Shown here piece by piece: positions 11,597 through 22,250 of a DNA stretch of 64,000 nucleotides. The position numbers were made by a program, and so were the translations under genes. This stretch comes from Paramyrothecium sp. XJ0827. Lineage: Eukaryota; Ascomycota; Sordariomycetes; Hypocreales; Stachybotryaceae. The stretch spans positions 1,054,001 through 1,118,000 of the forward strand of contig JAJFPB010000010.1 of NCBI GenBank assembly GCA_020881915.1, written 5' to 3'. How positions within the stretch are numbered: position 1 is the stretch's first letter; every line of letters begins with the position of its first letter. Below the pieces are notes generated by a model, which saw only the letters and a program-made list of their open reading frames with translations, ran no database searches and was not told where the DNA came from.

Positions 11597-12442
11597 ATGC
11601 TTCGCCTTGCCTTCTTTTCTACACTTCTCCTGGCGAAGCTTGCCGCTGCCCAAGAATGTCCGAAGAATCCAGGAACAGATCCCTCGGAGCCTCCGTTTGG
11701 CACTGAAATTCCTCCAAGGCCCGAAGATGTTCCCACAGGATGTTCTGACTTCGAGATTCTGACAGGTAAGCTCTTCAATAGATGACAAACTCGGTTGCAA
11801 CAGCTTGAGACACGTAATCTCACTCCATCTTTCAGCTCGAGGAACTTCCGAGATTGGCAAGTTCGGCTACCGCGTTGGTGATCCAATCGTCGGAAATGTC
11901 ACGGAAATTCTAGTTGGGGCCCGTGGCTATCCTGTCCAGGTAGTGAATCACAGCCCGATCAGATGAACTTATTCATGTCGCCCACTAACAACCTTTTCAT
12001 CTTTTCAGTATCCCGCAAGCTCGGATTTCAACAACAGCGTTGCTGAGGGGGGTCTGGATGTCGCCGCACGTCTGAGAAGTCAAAGTTGCCTTTGTCCGAA
12101 GCAGACATTTTCACTAGTTGGCTACTCTCAGGGAGCAATGGTCATGCGAAATGCTTTGGGACTTATTCCCGAGTCTCTCTACCATAAGATTAAAAGCATC
12201 GTCTTATTTGGAGATCCCTATTTCCAGAATCCGTTGCCGGGGTTATTGGAAGAAAAGGTTTTGGAAAATTGCGCCAAAGGGGACACAGTAAGTCAATTCT
12301 ACTTCATTTAATCTTCTGAAACTAATACATCCAGGTTTGTGATAAGTCGGGAGCTTCATGTCCATACTCTCACATCTCCTATTCCTACCTCGATTGGATT
12401 GAAGTGTCAGAGGCGTTCATAGTCAACGCTTTTGCGTTCTAG
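11597..12442 (+). CDS. Secreted cutinase-family serine esterase, paralog 2
   Basis: Exons are 11597-11765, 11836-11939, 12009-12287 and 12335-12442 (219 residues). The signal peptide covers about the first 18 residues and ends before QECP. The core matches the cutinase family: GCSDFEI, ARGTSE, YPASSDF, and LVGYSQGA with nucleophile Ser131. Asp183 in GDTVC and His197 in SHISY complete the triad. Intron positions and phases (1, 0, 0) are the same as in the paralog at 2836, so the two arose by gene duplication. The copies differ in the loop after the first Cys pair and at the C-terminus, where this one lacks the final Cys-containing tail. Extracellular hydrolysis of cutin or a related polyester is the expected role. 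It converges on the ankyrin gene ending at 12580, with only 137 nt between. Confidence 0.9.
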
Positions 12443-12579
12443 GTCGAGTCAAGGCACAGTCTGCAGCTACTTGGTAGCTATGCCCTTTATGTCTTTTTAT
12501 CACAGATTGCCATCCAGAAATCCTATCTATACTAAATACACTGAATATACTAGGATTGGAAGACAATTACCCCAAAGGA

Positions 12580-14780
12580 TCAACTGCCTGAGTCTATTGA
12601 TCGTACCCTCAGTGACGATATCGACGTAGATCCTGAAGTTGCCATCGCGTAATTCAGGATTCCCTTTTGATCAACGGGAGAAAGCAGTGTTCCTATGTCC
12701 AACCTAGTGAAGCCGCGTTGACGTAAGCCCTCGCGTGCATGGCGGCCACTCCTGTCTTTCACACTAGCATCGGCCCCATATGACATGAGCTCTATGATTA
12801 TCGACTTCTTGTCAGGCTTGTTTCCTCCATTATAGCACACCGCGATAAGAGGCGTTTCGCCGCTGTGACTGGGAGCATTTGAATCAGCGCCCTGTTCGAG
12901 TAGGATCTTGGTCGTCGGATAATTGTTCCTCTCGCAAGCATCTAAAAGTGCAGTGTTTCCGAGACCGTTCCTCGTGTCAATGGCAATAGCCGAAGAGATA
13001 GAGCCCCTGTTAGACCCTTCGCGATCAGAAGTAGCCGAACTCAGTCTCCGGATACGAAGCTTCTCAAGGAGAAGCCCCAAAATTTCCGGGTCGTTGCAAC
13101 AATGGAGGACGGTATCGGAAAAATCACCCGGCGGTCTGCGTATGTCCAGACTTGCACCCTCATCTAACAGGATGGTAACGGCCCTAATGTTTGCCTGATC
13201 CACTGCCATTAATAAGGGTGCGAGTCCGTTCCCCCCTGTGGCATTTAGTGCTTCATGGTCCAGACAGAGTTGTCTTAGAATATTTGAGTCTGTTTCTCTG
13301 TCGCAGATGGCTCTGTGTAGGGGAGAATCTCCATTTTGATCCCGCACGCCTATGAAAGACGGCAACTGCCCTAATATATCAACGATGAACCCCTTGCTGC
13401 GACACCAGCTCAGTGCCGCTTCGAAGCTAGGCGGGTCGGACAAGGGATCGACGCCTATTCGGTCTTTGATCGTTCGTCTGAATGCTCTTAGCTCGATGAT
13501 ATTCATGCTCGCCTCGTATGCTTTGCAGATTCTCCTGGACAGTCTCAAGATGCTGGTATCGTCTTGATTATTCATGCTTAAATCATCTTGAAGGAGGGCA
13601 GCTCTTAGGTATCGAATAGCCATATTCCAATCCGAAAGGTCGTAATAGATATTACCTATTTCCTCGCGAGCTACTTTCACATCAATGTTATCGGCACTTG
13701 TGGATGCAGCCAAGTCGTCGATATCGGCTGCAAGTCTTGCGAGAATTGATTGGCCGCTTTCCCTGCTTTGGCGGTTCAGACAACTAAGTAGGATAGCTGC
13801 GTGTTGGCATTCAAGACGGAATTGCTCTAAAGACCTTGCTGTGATGCCATCCAAGACATTTAGCTGCTTCCGTATATCCACAGCCTGTTGACTGAACTCA
13901 GCCGCTGCGTCAGGGAACTGCTGGTCTTTCGCATATCTCATCATAGATAGCGCCTCTGAATACCGGTATCTCAGTTCTCGTGGATGTATTTGTTCGAGCT
14001 GTTCTTCCATAATCGATGAATCTTCATTGAGGGAAGGGCTTGAAATGATCTCAATCGGTGTGCTCTTCCCGGAAGATAGGCTCCTCATTGCTAGATTGTT
14101 GGCGATTCCAAAGGCGCACTGTCTGAAGACATCAATGAAGTCGAACCGCTCTTCCCCTTGAGGGGCGGGCAGCAGATTTGTAGCCTGCATCTGGTATTGT
14201 GCTTCATCGCTAAGTTTATGCAGAAACTCGCGAATTTCGTTCTGGAAGTTGCGATTGAATGTCGACGGCGTCGTCTGTTCGTACTGCCACCTGAGCCAGC
14301 GTCAGTAGGAGAGGGCAGCTGCGTGGTTGTCTCTGCTCACAGGTTCGTTGTGGTCCAATGGAGTATTTTGATGCTCCGATCAATCCTGTTGAGTGCCTCA
14401 TCATTGATGTTGAATTTCAACTGCATCGCAGCTGCTGCTTTAGACTTGAACAGCCTGGACCTGATGGTCGGGGGCCTGATTTCCTCTTGGGAGGGAATGT
14501 TCTTCTGAATGTCGGTCAAGTCATCATTCATAGACCTTACAATCTGATATATCGAGTCATAGTAGAACTGCTCCGTCTGTGACAGTATTGTGGTTTTTAC
14601 TTTCTGTTCCAAAATTTTGCGGATCTGTGTCAGGTTAACGCCAACAAGGGAGCAGATTTCGTGGAGGTGACGGATTTGCCTCGGGGCGTCTTTGACGGCC
14701 TCAATAATTCGATGAATGGCGTTGATTGTGTATATGGTACCAGTAATGATCCCAATAGCATTGGCGAGGACTTCCGCCAT
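12580..14780 (-). CDS. Ankyrin/TPR-like protein with NLR-type fungal N-terminal domain
   Basis: Two exons, 14780-14341 and 14290-12580, are joined across a 50-nt intron with a CTGAC branch site, giving 716 residues. The N-terminus (MAEVLANAIGIITGTIYTI) is helical and resembles the N-terminal domain in front of fungal NACHT/NLR-type proteins. The middle holds TPR-like helix pairs, for example near EIGNIYYDLSDWNMAIRYL. The C-terminal half has about five ankyrin repeats: NGDSPLHRAICD, NGLAPLLMAVDQANIRAV, LGNTALLDACERNNY, SGETPLIAVC and DRSGRHAREGL. No Walker A motif is visible, so it is not a complete NLR. It may be a scaffold or a sensor derived from one; function is unknown. The minus-strand start at 14780 is the first ATG before the conserved N-terminus. 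Confidence 0.8.
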
Positions 14781-15738
14781 AATTCCATGGTACTGAGTGG
14801 ACGATCGTAAGCACTTGGCAATGTGACGGCGAGGTAGTGTGTTTGTGGTGTGCTTGGATCAACAGAACAAAGGAAACAAAAATGTCGAAGAACCGGGAAA
14901 CAGACACCAGATTGGCTATGACGTGGACCTGCTGTAACTGTACAGTCAGAGTGTCCGTGAGGCTGTAGGACCGTGTGGGTTACATCCCTGGCTCCCTGCA
15001 CCGTCACCGGGTAATCCATACACGCGGCCACTCGTCATTGGGGAGCAATCAGTTAGCAGACAAGGTAGCGAACGCCTTCCTTCTGCGCAAAAACCTTCAG
15101 CTGGGGACTCTGAAATGACTTTAAATGACTTCCTAACCGTATCCGTCTCCCTGGTCAAGCCAAGAGCAGGCGCGTGTTGCCTGTGGGATCTTGTCAACAC
15201 CAGAAGCCTAGCATATGCGGATATCTCGTCTTATTCTCTGGGATAGATATTCCCAAGAAAATCCACAGAAATTCTGCGGGTCTGCAGAGAGAAGGGCTCA
15301 GGGTATCTGTAAAAGGGATTCCCATTGAATGATTGCATGATCGGGAATACAATCACTGATCATGCTTCTTGGCTGGTGCTTCGCGCCTTTCAGCTTCTGA
15401 CGTAACAATAATTCCCCCTCATGAGGCTGACAAGGATCCGATATGGTGTGTAGCACCAGAAAGCCTTCGGGTCATAACGGCCTCGCACGCTCGACACCCT
15501 CTTCGGATGATTCCCCCAGGCAGCCATGCTAGGAATTGTGCGGGGGAGGTATGAAGGTAGGACGGCGCCTGACCCGTGTATTTGTCTACCACCTCTTTCC
15601 AGTCTCACCATTAGATTCCATTTCTATGTTCAAAACAAGTGATCATTGGTGTACAAGAGGGATACTCTTGGGACAACCTTACTAAGGTCGCTGATATCAA
15701 TCCCACTTCAAGGAAGCGAAGGCCTCAGCTCCTGGTCA
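14781..15738. other. Intergenic stretch between divergent ankyrin and transporter genes
   Basis: About 1 kb with no supported gene. It probably contains both promoters. An ATG at 15626 could belong to a further 5' exon of the transporter, but I could not join it. Confidence 0.4.
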
Positions 15739-18277
15739 ATGTATCTCCGGGAGAAGTGGAAAGACTTTACCGCAGCTCAGATTCGGGATCGAATCGGCCT
15801 CAATAGCCAGCTTCGTGAGTTTCCCTTTCACTTAAAGACATCTCATTGCGCTAATCGGGGCCCGCTTGAAGGAGATGTACCTTCTTCAGCAATTCGCAGC
15901 GACTTGGATAGTATCATCAGATCCAACTCAGGAATCGATCCAGCAGAATGGGACAAAGCAATATTCGTAGCTAAGGCGGGAAATCATCGCGTTCCATTGC
16001 GAAGCCAAGACGCTTCCACTGCGGGGCCGTTCGAGCTCACAGACGAAGAGGAAGAGAGTCTTCGGGCAGAAAGAGAAAGCCTTTCGTCGCAAAAGGGCAT
16101 TGTCGCGATAATAATTACTGTTGCCTTGGCAGCTTTTCTTCAAGGCCATGTGCAGTCTTCAATCAATGCGGGCAGTCTGTACGCACATACTCTTGGCATA
16201 ACGGCGTCACAGGATGATCCCGAAGTTGGAACGCGAAAACAAGACTTTCAACTAGGAGCCATGAATGCCAGTCCTTTCTTTACAGCCGCTGTTCTTGGGG
16301 CGCCACTCTCCCTACCCACCAATTACTACATCGGACGCAGGGGGGCTCTGCTCGTTTCTGCGGTACTGATCATTGTCAGCTCTCTTGCATCGTCTTTCTC
16401 AAAGACCTGGATCCAACTCTTAGGTGTCAGGATTATTGGAGGCGTTGGTACGTAGGCTGCCATAACTAAGACAAAAAAGCTAACATCACTAGGCATGGGA
16501 ATCAAGGCTGTCAGTGCTCCAATATTGGCTTCAGAAACGAGCGCCGGCTACTGGAGAGGGTCCATCATGCTGACGTGGCAGTTGTGGTACGTAACCATAT
16601 GACCGAGCTTTGGGCTGTTGTTGACCTTCTGTACAGGGTGGCTTGTGGGATCATGATTGGGTTTGTGGTGAACTTGACAATAGCAGCAATCACAGGATCA
16701 CTATCTACCTCTCTTGAGCAACAGTCAACTCAGCATCAGGAGTATCTAACCACCCAACTAATCCTTGGTGCACCGGCGATACCCAGTATACTTCTCTTCA
16801 TCAGTGTTTACTTTTGCTATGAAAGTCCTCGTTTCTATATGAGGGAAGACTCTCCAAACTTTGACCCCAACCGAGCGCTCGCGATTCTACTAGCAATCAG
16901 AAGCACGAAGGTCAGTTCTGATTTCATACGAAGCATCACGAAAATCGACTAATAGCAACTAGTTGCAAGCTTTGCGTGACTTGATCTTGATACGCTGGTC
17001 GACGAAATCAGAGAGAACCTTAATTGAACAGGATACGTCACAACCTGGACTCACCTACGCCTCTCAGTTACGAGTCGTTCTTCGGCTTTCCTGGCAACAA
17101 TTCCGGACGCTGTTCAGGACCAGACGGCTAAGGAACGCTGTATTGAGTACGTGCACTGTGGCTCTGTCCCAGCAGCTCTGCGGCAGTAAGTTTCGGAATA
17201 TGCATTCTACTACAGTTAATCGAACACTAAGTTATTTAGTCAACGTTTTCGCCTTTTACTCAAGTATGATAAACCCGTCAAGTACAAATCGAACCTTTCT
17301 AAAACCTTGCAGATACTGTCTTCGTTGACTCCACGCACTCTGCCAGGGTCAAGCTGGCCATGTTGTACAGTTTTGGATATGGTAACGTTCCCTTGAAGGG
17401 TCATTCCAAGGTTGATACTAACATGCTAATCATAGGGGCTGTCAATTTCTTCTTCGGTCTAGGAGCTATGAGGTGGGTCAAAGATCCTAATGACTTTGAG
17501 GGAAAGGCTCATCCTTTAAAGAACCATCGACACGGCAGGGAGACGAACGTGGTTGTTGGCCACTTTACCACTCATGAGCCTTTTCCTTCTGGCCGCAGCA
17601 GTGTCATTGCCAGATCAGGTTGACATGTCGAACAAAAGAACTATCGCCGGCGTGGTATTCATATTCTGTAAGTGTTCCAGTTCATCAAAGTCTTATCTAC
17701 TAATCATGTACAAGTGTTTACTGCGGCCTATGCTCCAGGGTTAGGTAGTAGCTACTGTGCCCCTTTGATGAGATCTTGTCTTACTCACCATAACAGGCCC
17801 TATCCCTTTCACTCTGGCATCTGAAAGGTGAGAAAAGACCCTAAATTCGGCTAAGCAATGAGAACTGACGTCAACAAGCTTTCCTCTTTCCCACCGAGAA
17901 GCTGCAAGTTTAAGCCTTTTCTATTTACTGTACCACGAGACTGACCGCAGTAGGGTGCCTCTGTGGCAATATCCATCAACCTCTTCTTTGCCGGTGTGCT
18001 TACGATTGTACTGCCGGCCATGAGGACCGAATTTATGACCCGTGGGCTGGTTGGCTTCTTCTCCGGCATGAACATTGTAGCGTTCATTCTAGTCTTCTTG
18101 CTGGTTGAAGAGACCAGACGATTGAGTCTGGAAGAGTTGGATTTGGTTTACAGCCAACCCAAGGCCAAATTCATCAATTTCCAACTACGAAAGCGTCTTC
18201 CGTTCTTCATAAAACGATACCTGTTTCTTCAAAAGAGCGTGGAGGAGCCTGCCGAATACGAGATTTATAATCTGTAG
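15739..18277 (+). CDS. MFS sugar transporter, 13 exons with five very small exons
   Basis: Exons are 15739-15814, 15872-16447, 16493-16586, 16637-16910, 16963-17185, 17240-17263, 17313-17381, 17436-17472, 17522-17667, 17715-17744, 17797-17827, 17879-17903 and 17954-18277, giving 642 residues with every phase agreeing. Sugar-porter signatures appear only after splicing: YYIGRRG, LCGINVFAFYS, RTIDTAGRR, GPIPFTLASESFPLSHREA and LFFAGVLTIVLP, with a terminal EETRRLSLEEL. About 97 soluble residues precede TM1, longer than usual. Sugar porters of this family move hexoses or related polyols across the plasma membrane; substrate is unknown. The intron at 17904-17953 begins GCAAGT, a GC-AG intron, needed to give the HREAGAS junction. 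The N-terminal exon is the least certain. Confidence 0.85.
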
Positions 18278-19088
18278 AATCTTAGGTCAAGGAAGACGAA
18301 TCTCAGTATTATGGGACTGATCGAGATATACTAAACTGCGGCCAGGCTATGCTAAGTCGTCTTACTTATACTCTTCTTACGTCGAGAAGTGGGCAAGGCG
18401 CTGAAGTGTGAACATTACTATCAGTTCTCACCGATATCTCCTAGAGTCACCGCTGAAATTCAAGTCGCCGGCAGATTGGAGCGACCCTGAAAGTTTTTGC
18501 ATTACCACCCTCGACCGCATGCAGGATTTGGCGGGATGCATCTGTCAAAATACCAGACGGCGTGGCTGAAGCAAGAACACGGCCAGTATTAGGACACTCG
18601 AAACAGCGACTGTTCCAACCCCTGAGGGCGCAGAGAACTATATAAGGAGCCACTGCTCCCTCGTAGCTAGGGCTCTTCAGAGATGAATTTACAATTACTT
18701 GAACCCATATCGCTCTTCACTCTGATTCAGCAACCCGGCCTCTGACAGGCAGAGCAAGGAGTAAGATTGGAACACCATGGCTGGGCACATTCATGACACC
18801 TGGGGTTGCCTCCAGCTCAGACTAGCTCGTAATGAAGCAATGCATTCTCAAGAGGTGGAATTGGAAGGGGAATTTTCCAGATCGTTTGAGATGTGGCAAT
18901 GAGTGTGTAGTATGGTCGGCCACGAGAGGGCTGAGGCGACATTTTCTTAATCACATTCCAGAGATTTGAATCGGGGTGCGTGAGCTGACTATTAGCTGCC
19001 CTGGGTGAAATCTTAAAAGTGAATCATGTCTTTTCTGAGCATAATCAAAACGTTACATAGACTTTTTTTTTTTTCTGTAGACTACAAC
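18278..19088. other. Intergenic stretch upstream of the Cys-rich secreted protein
   Basis: About 800 nt without a supported gene. It ends in a T-rich run near 19063-19075 just before a TATA element. Confidence 0.4.
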
Positions 19089-19096
19089 TATAAAAA
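19089..19096 (+). promoter_or_regulatory. TATA-like element of the Cys-rich secreted protein gene
   Basis: TATAAAAA follows a long T tract. It lies 85 nt before the ATG at 19181, and only about 10 nt before another ATG at 19099. This argues that transcription starts downstream of 19099 and supports 19181 as the true start. Confidence 0.45.
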
Positions 19097-19180
19097 CCAT
19101 GTCATCAGCTTCGTTCGAGATGGCTGCACTTTACCTGCTTGGCCATAAGAACCGCAGAGGGAAAAGTTTTACTTCTGAAC

Positions 19181-19895
19181 ATGGCGCTTCTAACGGGTCT
19201 CATTACCTCTGCTCTTTCAGTGGTCAGTATTCGACCCGTACTAGGACCTGCGACAACAATTCTGAGTACATTTCCAAAGGGGCTCTCGAAGACCTACTGG
19301 GGGGACTTTCTGACCACTCCACAGGTAACGCTCCGCCATGCCCAACCGTAACTTCCACCACGACAGTTTGTTCGACATGTGTGCGCCTTGAGTGTGCAGT
19401 GGTGTCCACACTCACATTACAGAGCGATTGCCCTTCACCCGTCCCAACCGTCTATACAGGCTTCGATTGCGATGGCGATTGTCCAGGAGGATGCGCTTTA
19501 ACATCGTACACAGTTGTGAAGCCTTCTAGCTTTGGCTCTCCTAAGTCTGCTAGGACTGCTCCAACAGTCACTGGGACCCTGTGTACACCCACAGTGACCG
19601 TACGGGAGAACCTTGGCGTTGAGGATGGCTGCCCTTTTGGGTGCCAGGACGTCTGGTGCATCGCAGATGGCAAGTCCATTCGCCACTTTATTCCTTTAGC
19701 TTCTAATGGTGAAAAGGTCTGATCACTTTGCCTTGCGGTTGCACCTCAGCAGCTCGTGTCGTTACAGAAACCGTCCGAGAATGCCCAACCCGTACCTCGT
19801 GCATAAATTGCACGACACACTATGGAGGATGGACGGCAACTGCTACGAATTGCCCCAAATCAGCAAAGAATACCAAAATGGCGAATGAAACATGA
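19181..19895 (+). CDS. Small secreted protein with 18 cysteines (candidate effector or wall protein)
   Basis: Exons are 19181-19226, 19325-19669 and 19717-19895 (189 residues). Exon 1 encodes a signal peptide, MALLTGLITSALSVVS, followed directly by the mature NAPPCPTVTSTTTVCSTC segment. The mature chain holds 18 cysteines in spaced groups: CPTVTSTTTVCSTC near the start, DCDGDCPGGC, CPFGCQDVWC, LPCGC, and RECPTRTSCINC near the end. The first and last modules look like diverged copies of one unit. The second intron (19670-19716) starts with GCAAGT, a GC-AG intron. Using it joins IADG to LITLPCGC in frame and avoids an early stop at 19720-19722. The first intron uses a GTATTC donor with a CTGAC branch site. 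No enzymatic motif is visible; function is unknown. Confidence 0.7.
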
Positions 19896-20229
19896 TGCCA
19901 AAGGGCACGGGATCTTGGGCATAGTTGCAAGAGTGAGATAGAAGATGGCTGAAGGAGACCTTTCTCGTTATCCCTTTTGTTCTCATAAATCACGTCCTCT
20001 TCCTCATTTGTGGATGAGACAAATCTATTTTACTGAGCAAATCCTTCCTCCCACACAAAACGTGGCAAGTTTAGTTCCAAGAACGCTTATGAATACAACG
20101 GTTCTCTTCGAAAAACTTTGGGCATCTTGACTTCGGATACTTGGTCTGACCCGCCACAATTTGCATTCTAATATAAATAGCGATTAGCTGGGTGTTAGCT
20201 GCTTCGTCTGAGTCCGATTTCTGAACAAT

Positions 20230-20460
20230 TGCTTTCGTCCTATCAGAGGGGCATAACCTGCAGGAAACGTTCGAAGGAGACACTAAGTTCCCAACGATAA
20301 AGCGCATTGGCCACCTCTACCAAAGATTTCTTCTTCCTCAATCCAATGGTATGGGACAATTGCACCGTCCTGTGGCTGGGCACGTTCTACTGCATTGCGC
20401 CGGTCGGAAGCATGGGAGATTATCGTCTTCTACGATTTCGAGCTGGAGGGAAACGAACAA
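20230..20460 (+). pseudogene. Decayed LysM-like domain
   Basis: One frame reads SALATSTKDFFFLNPMV, then WDNCTVLWLGTFYCIAPVG at about 20301-20410. This resembles the C-terminal half of a fungal LysM domain (NP-x-V, Cys, L-W-x-G-x-Y-x-C-V). The preceding EGDTKFPTI resembles the GDTC-x-x-IA half but lies in another frame and lacks its Cys. A stop (TAA) separates the two. No signal peptide or upstream exon was found. It may be a remnant of a LysM effector or of a LysM-chitinase; an unrecognised intron could also explain the frame change. Confidence 0.35.
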
Positions 20461-22250
20461 ATCCCCTTTCGGAATCCTTTGAACAGAAATAAGGAGCATA
20501 AAAATAACGTGTCTGTTGCCAACGGTACCCTTCCCGACTGCTGGACCGACTTTTGGTGGAATGACATGGTGGGCAGCCCTGTGCCTTCCATATCAGCTGT
20601 GATTTGGCTCTATTGTAGTGATACGGACCTTTCTACAGCGACTACGAAGAAAGCTAACTCTACCCAAACCACAAAGCTTAGTTTAGACAACACCCGTGCT
20701 ACAAGGGATGGCAATACTTTTCAAGGCTCGCATTTGCTGGGTGTCGTTCTCGCAGAATCTGTCACACGTTCGAGTAGCGACGTCTGCAGCTCAACCCCAA
20801 AATCCTGCGGCAAGGGATTTCAAAAGGAATTTGTCAGTCGAAACTAGATTTGGTGCCAGAGGTTTACGTTGCAGAAATTAGCATAGGGAGAATTGTGCAG
20901 TCTACATGGTAAGCGGCTAAGCACTATCATGATTCCGCCAAGACACTCGTCAAGCATTATGCTATCAGTGCAGCTAGGGTTCTATTCCGACCTATGTTCG
21001 AGATCTTAGTGCACACGCGCAGGCCCTTGTGCCATGCTTGATCGAGACGGGGTCGACAGCTATGAACCCAGCCTTCTTTTGTTTTGGCGATATGGAGGTT
21101 CGGAGGACTTTTGACAGCCGCGGAAACCTATGATAGTGGAATTGGAATGCCGACGCCGTCAAGGCACTCGCTGACTTGGGTCAGGGTGCGTTTTCAGACT
21201 ATTGCAAGAAGCCTCTCCTATGTCAGATGCCAACACGCTTGGAGAATCAGAGTCGCCTACAGAGGACAGGCTCAAAACCGCTTTCGGGACAGAGAAAATG
21301 CAGGTCCTCCTTTCTCATTGAAGCAGATATCTATTTTTGAAAAGGTTCAGAGCGATGAACTTAACGCAGAAGAGTCTTATTTCACATGAGCATCGCCATT
21401 TCACTACTCCACCAGTCATACGGATATTAGTATTGCTAACATGTCTCTCTAGCCCGATCATTTGCAGCCTTGAGGTTTACCCAGACGTTGTAGTCCTTGC
21501 GGCAAATTGAGCAGACCCTGTTGGCAGAGGTTTGGTGTGTCGCATTCATCGAGCCTTATCAGAACAAAACCTGCGTGTGCTCGAAAATACCTTCCTAGAA
21601 CGAACATTATTGAAGAGCTGGACATTGACCTTGACGAATGTGATTGACGAAGGAGCCGAGGAATGCTTCAATGACCGACAGGTGAGAGCACTGTTGTAAA
21701 ATAAGCGCACTAGTTCTCGGCACGGATTTCTTGTTCCGATCTAGGATTGTATATTTTACGTTCAAGATCTCGATTCTAGCGTAGAGGTGGCTTGCCTAGT
21801 AGTTACTCCAGATACATCACTAGTGCTGCTCAAGTTGATTCCCCAATCGCAATCACAATCACAATGATACAGCACTTAGCATGAAGTTTTTTGGCAATTA
21901 CGTGGCTGGCAAGAACGAGATGCGATGTCTTCAAAGGATTTCCAACCATGTCACAAGCTACATAGTCAAGAAAGAACCCCATGGCGTCATGGTTCGCCTT
22001 GGTCTGCTGTTTATTGAGGCCTTGAGGGCCGTGATTCTAAAGAGGGCATGTTTGATCCACAGGAACGCCTAATCAACACTGGCATGATCACTCCTTCAAT
22101 GGACACCCGTGTTGGGATAGTGGTAGATCCACAAACCTACACACAATATTTGGCGAAGAAAGACCCCGGCGCAACGGATCATGACATTGTTCCCTTCGAA
22201 ATATCCACATGCCGACATGGAAAAAGATATATGTATGACCAAGTCTGAGA
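20461..22250. other. Stretch of short frames beside the LysM relic
   Basis: Several frames of 60-150 codons occur on the plus strand (for example around 20395-20847, 21084-21389, 21881-22072 and 22048-22248). They overlap or abut in different frames as if one longer gene had decayed. I do not recognise a domain in them and cannot splice them into one protein. Confidence 0.3.

Noticed and set aside
19099..19722. 207-codon single-exon model for the Cys-rich protein
   Set aside because: Its start lies about 10 nt after the TATA element, it lacks a signal peptide, and it stops before the last Cys module. The three-exon model is better.
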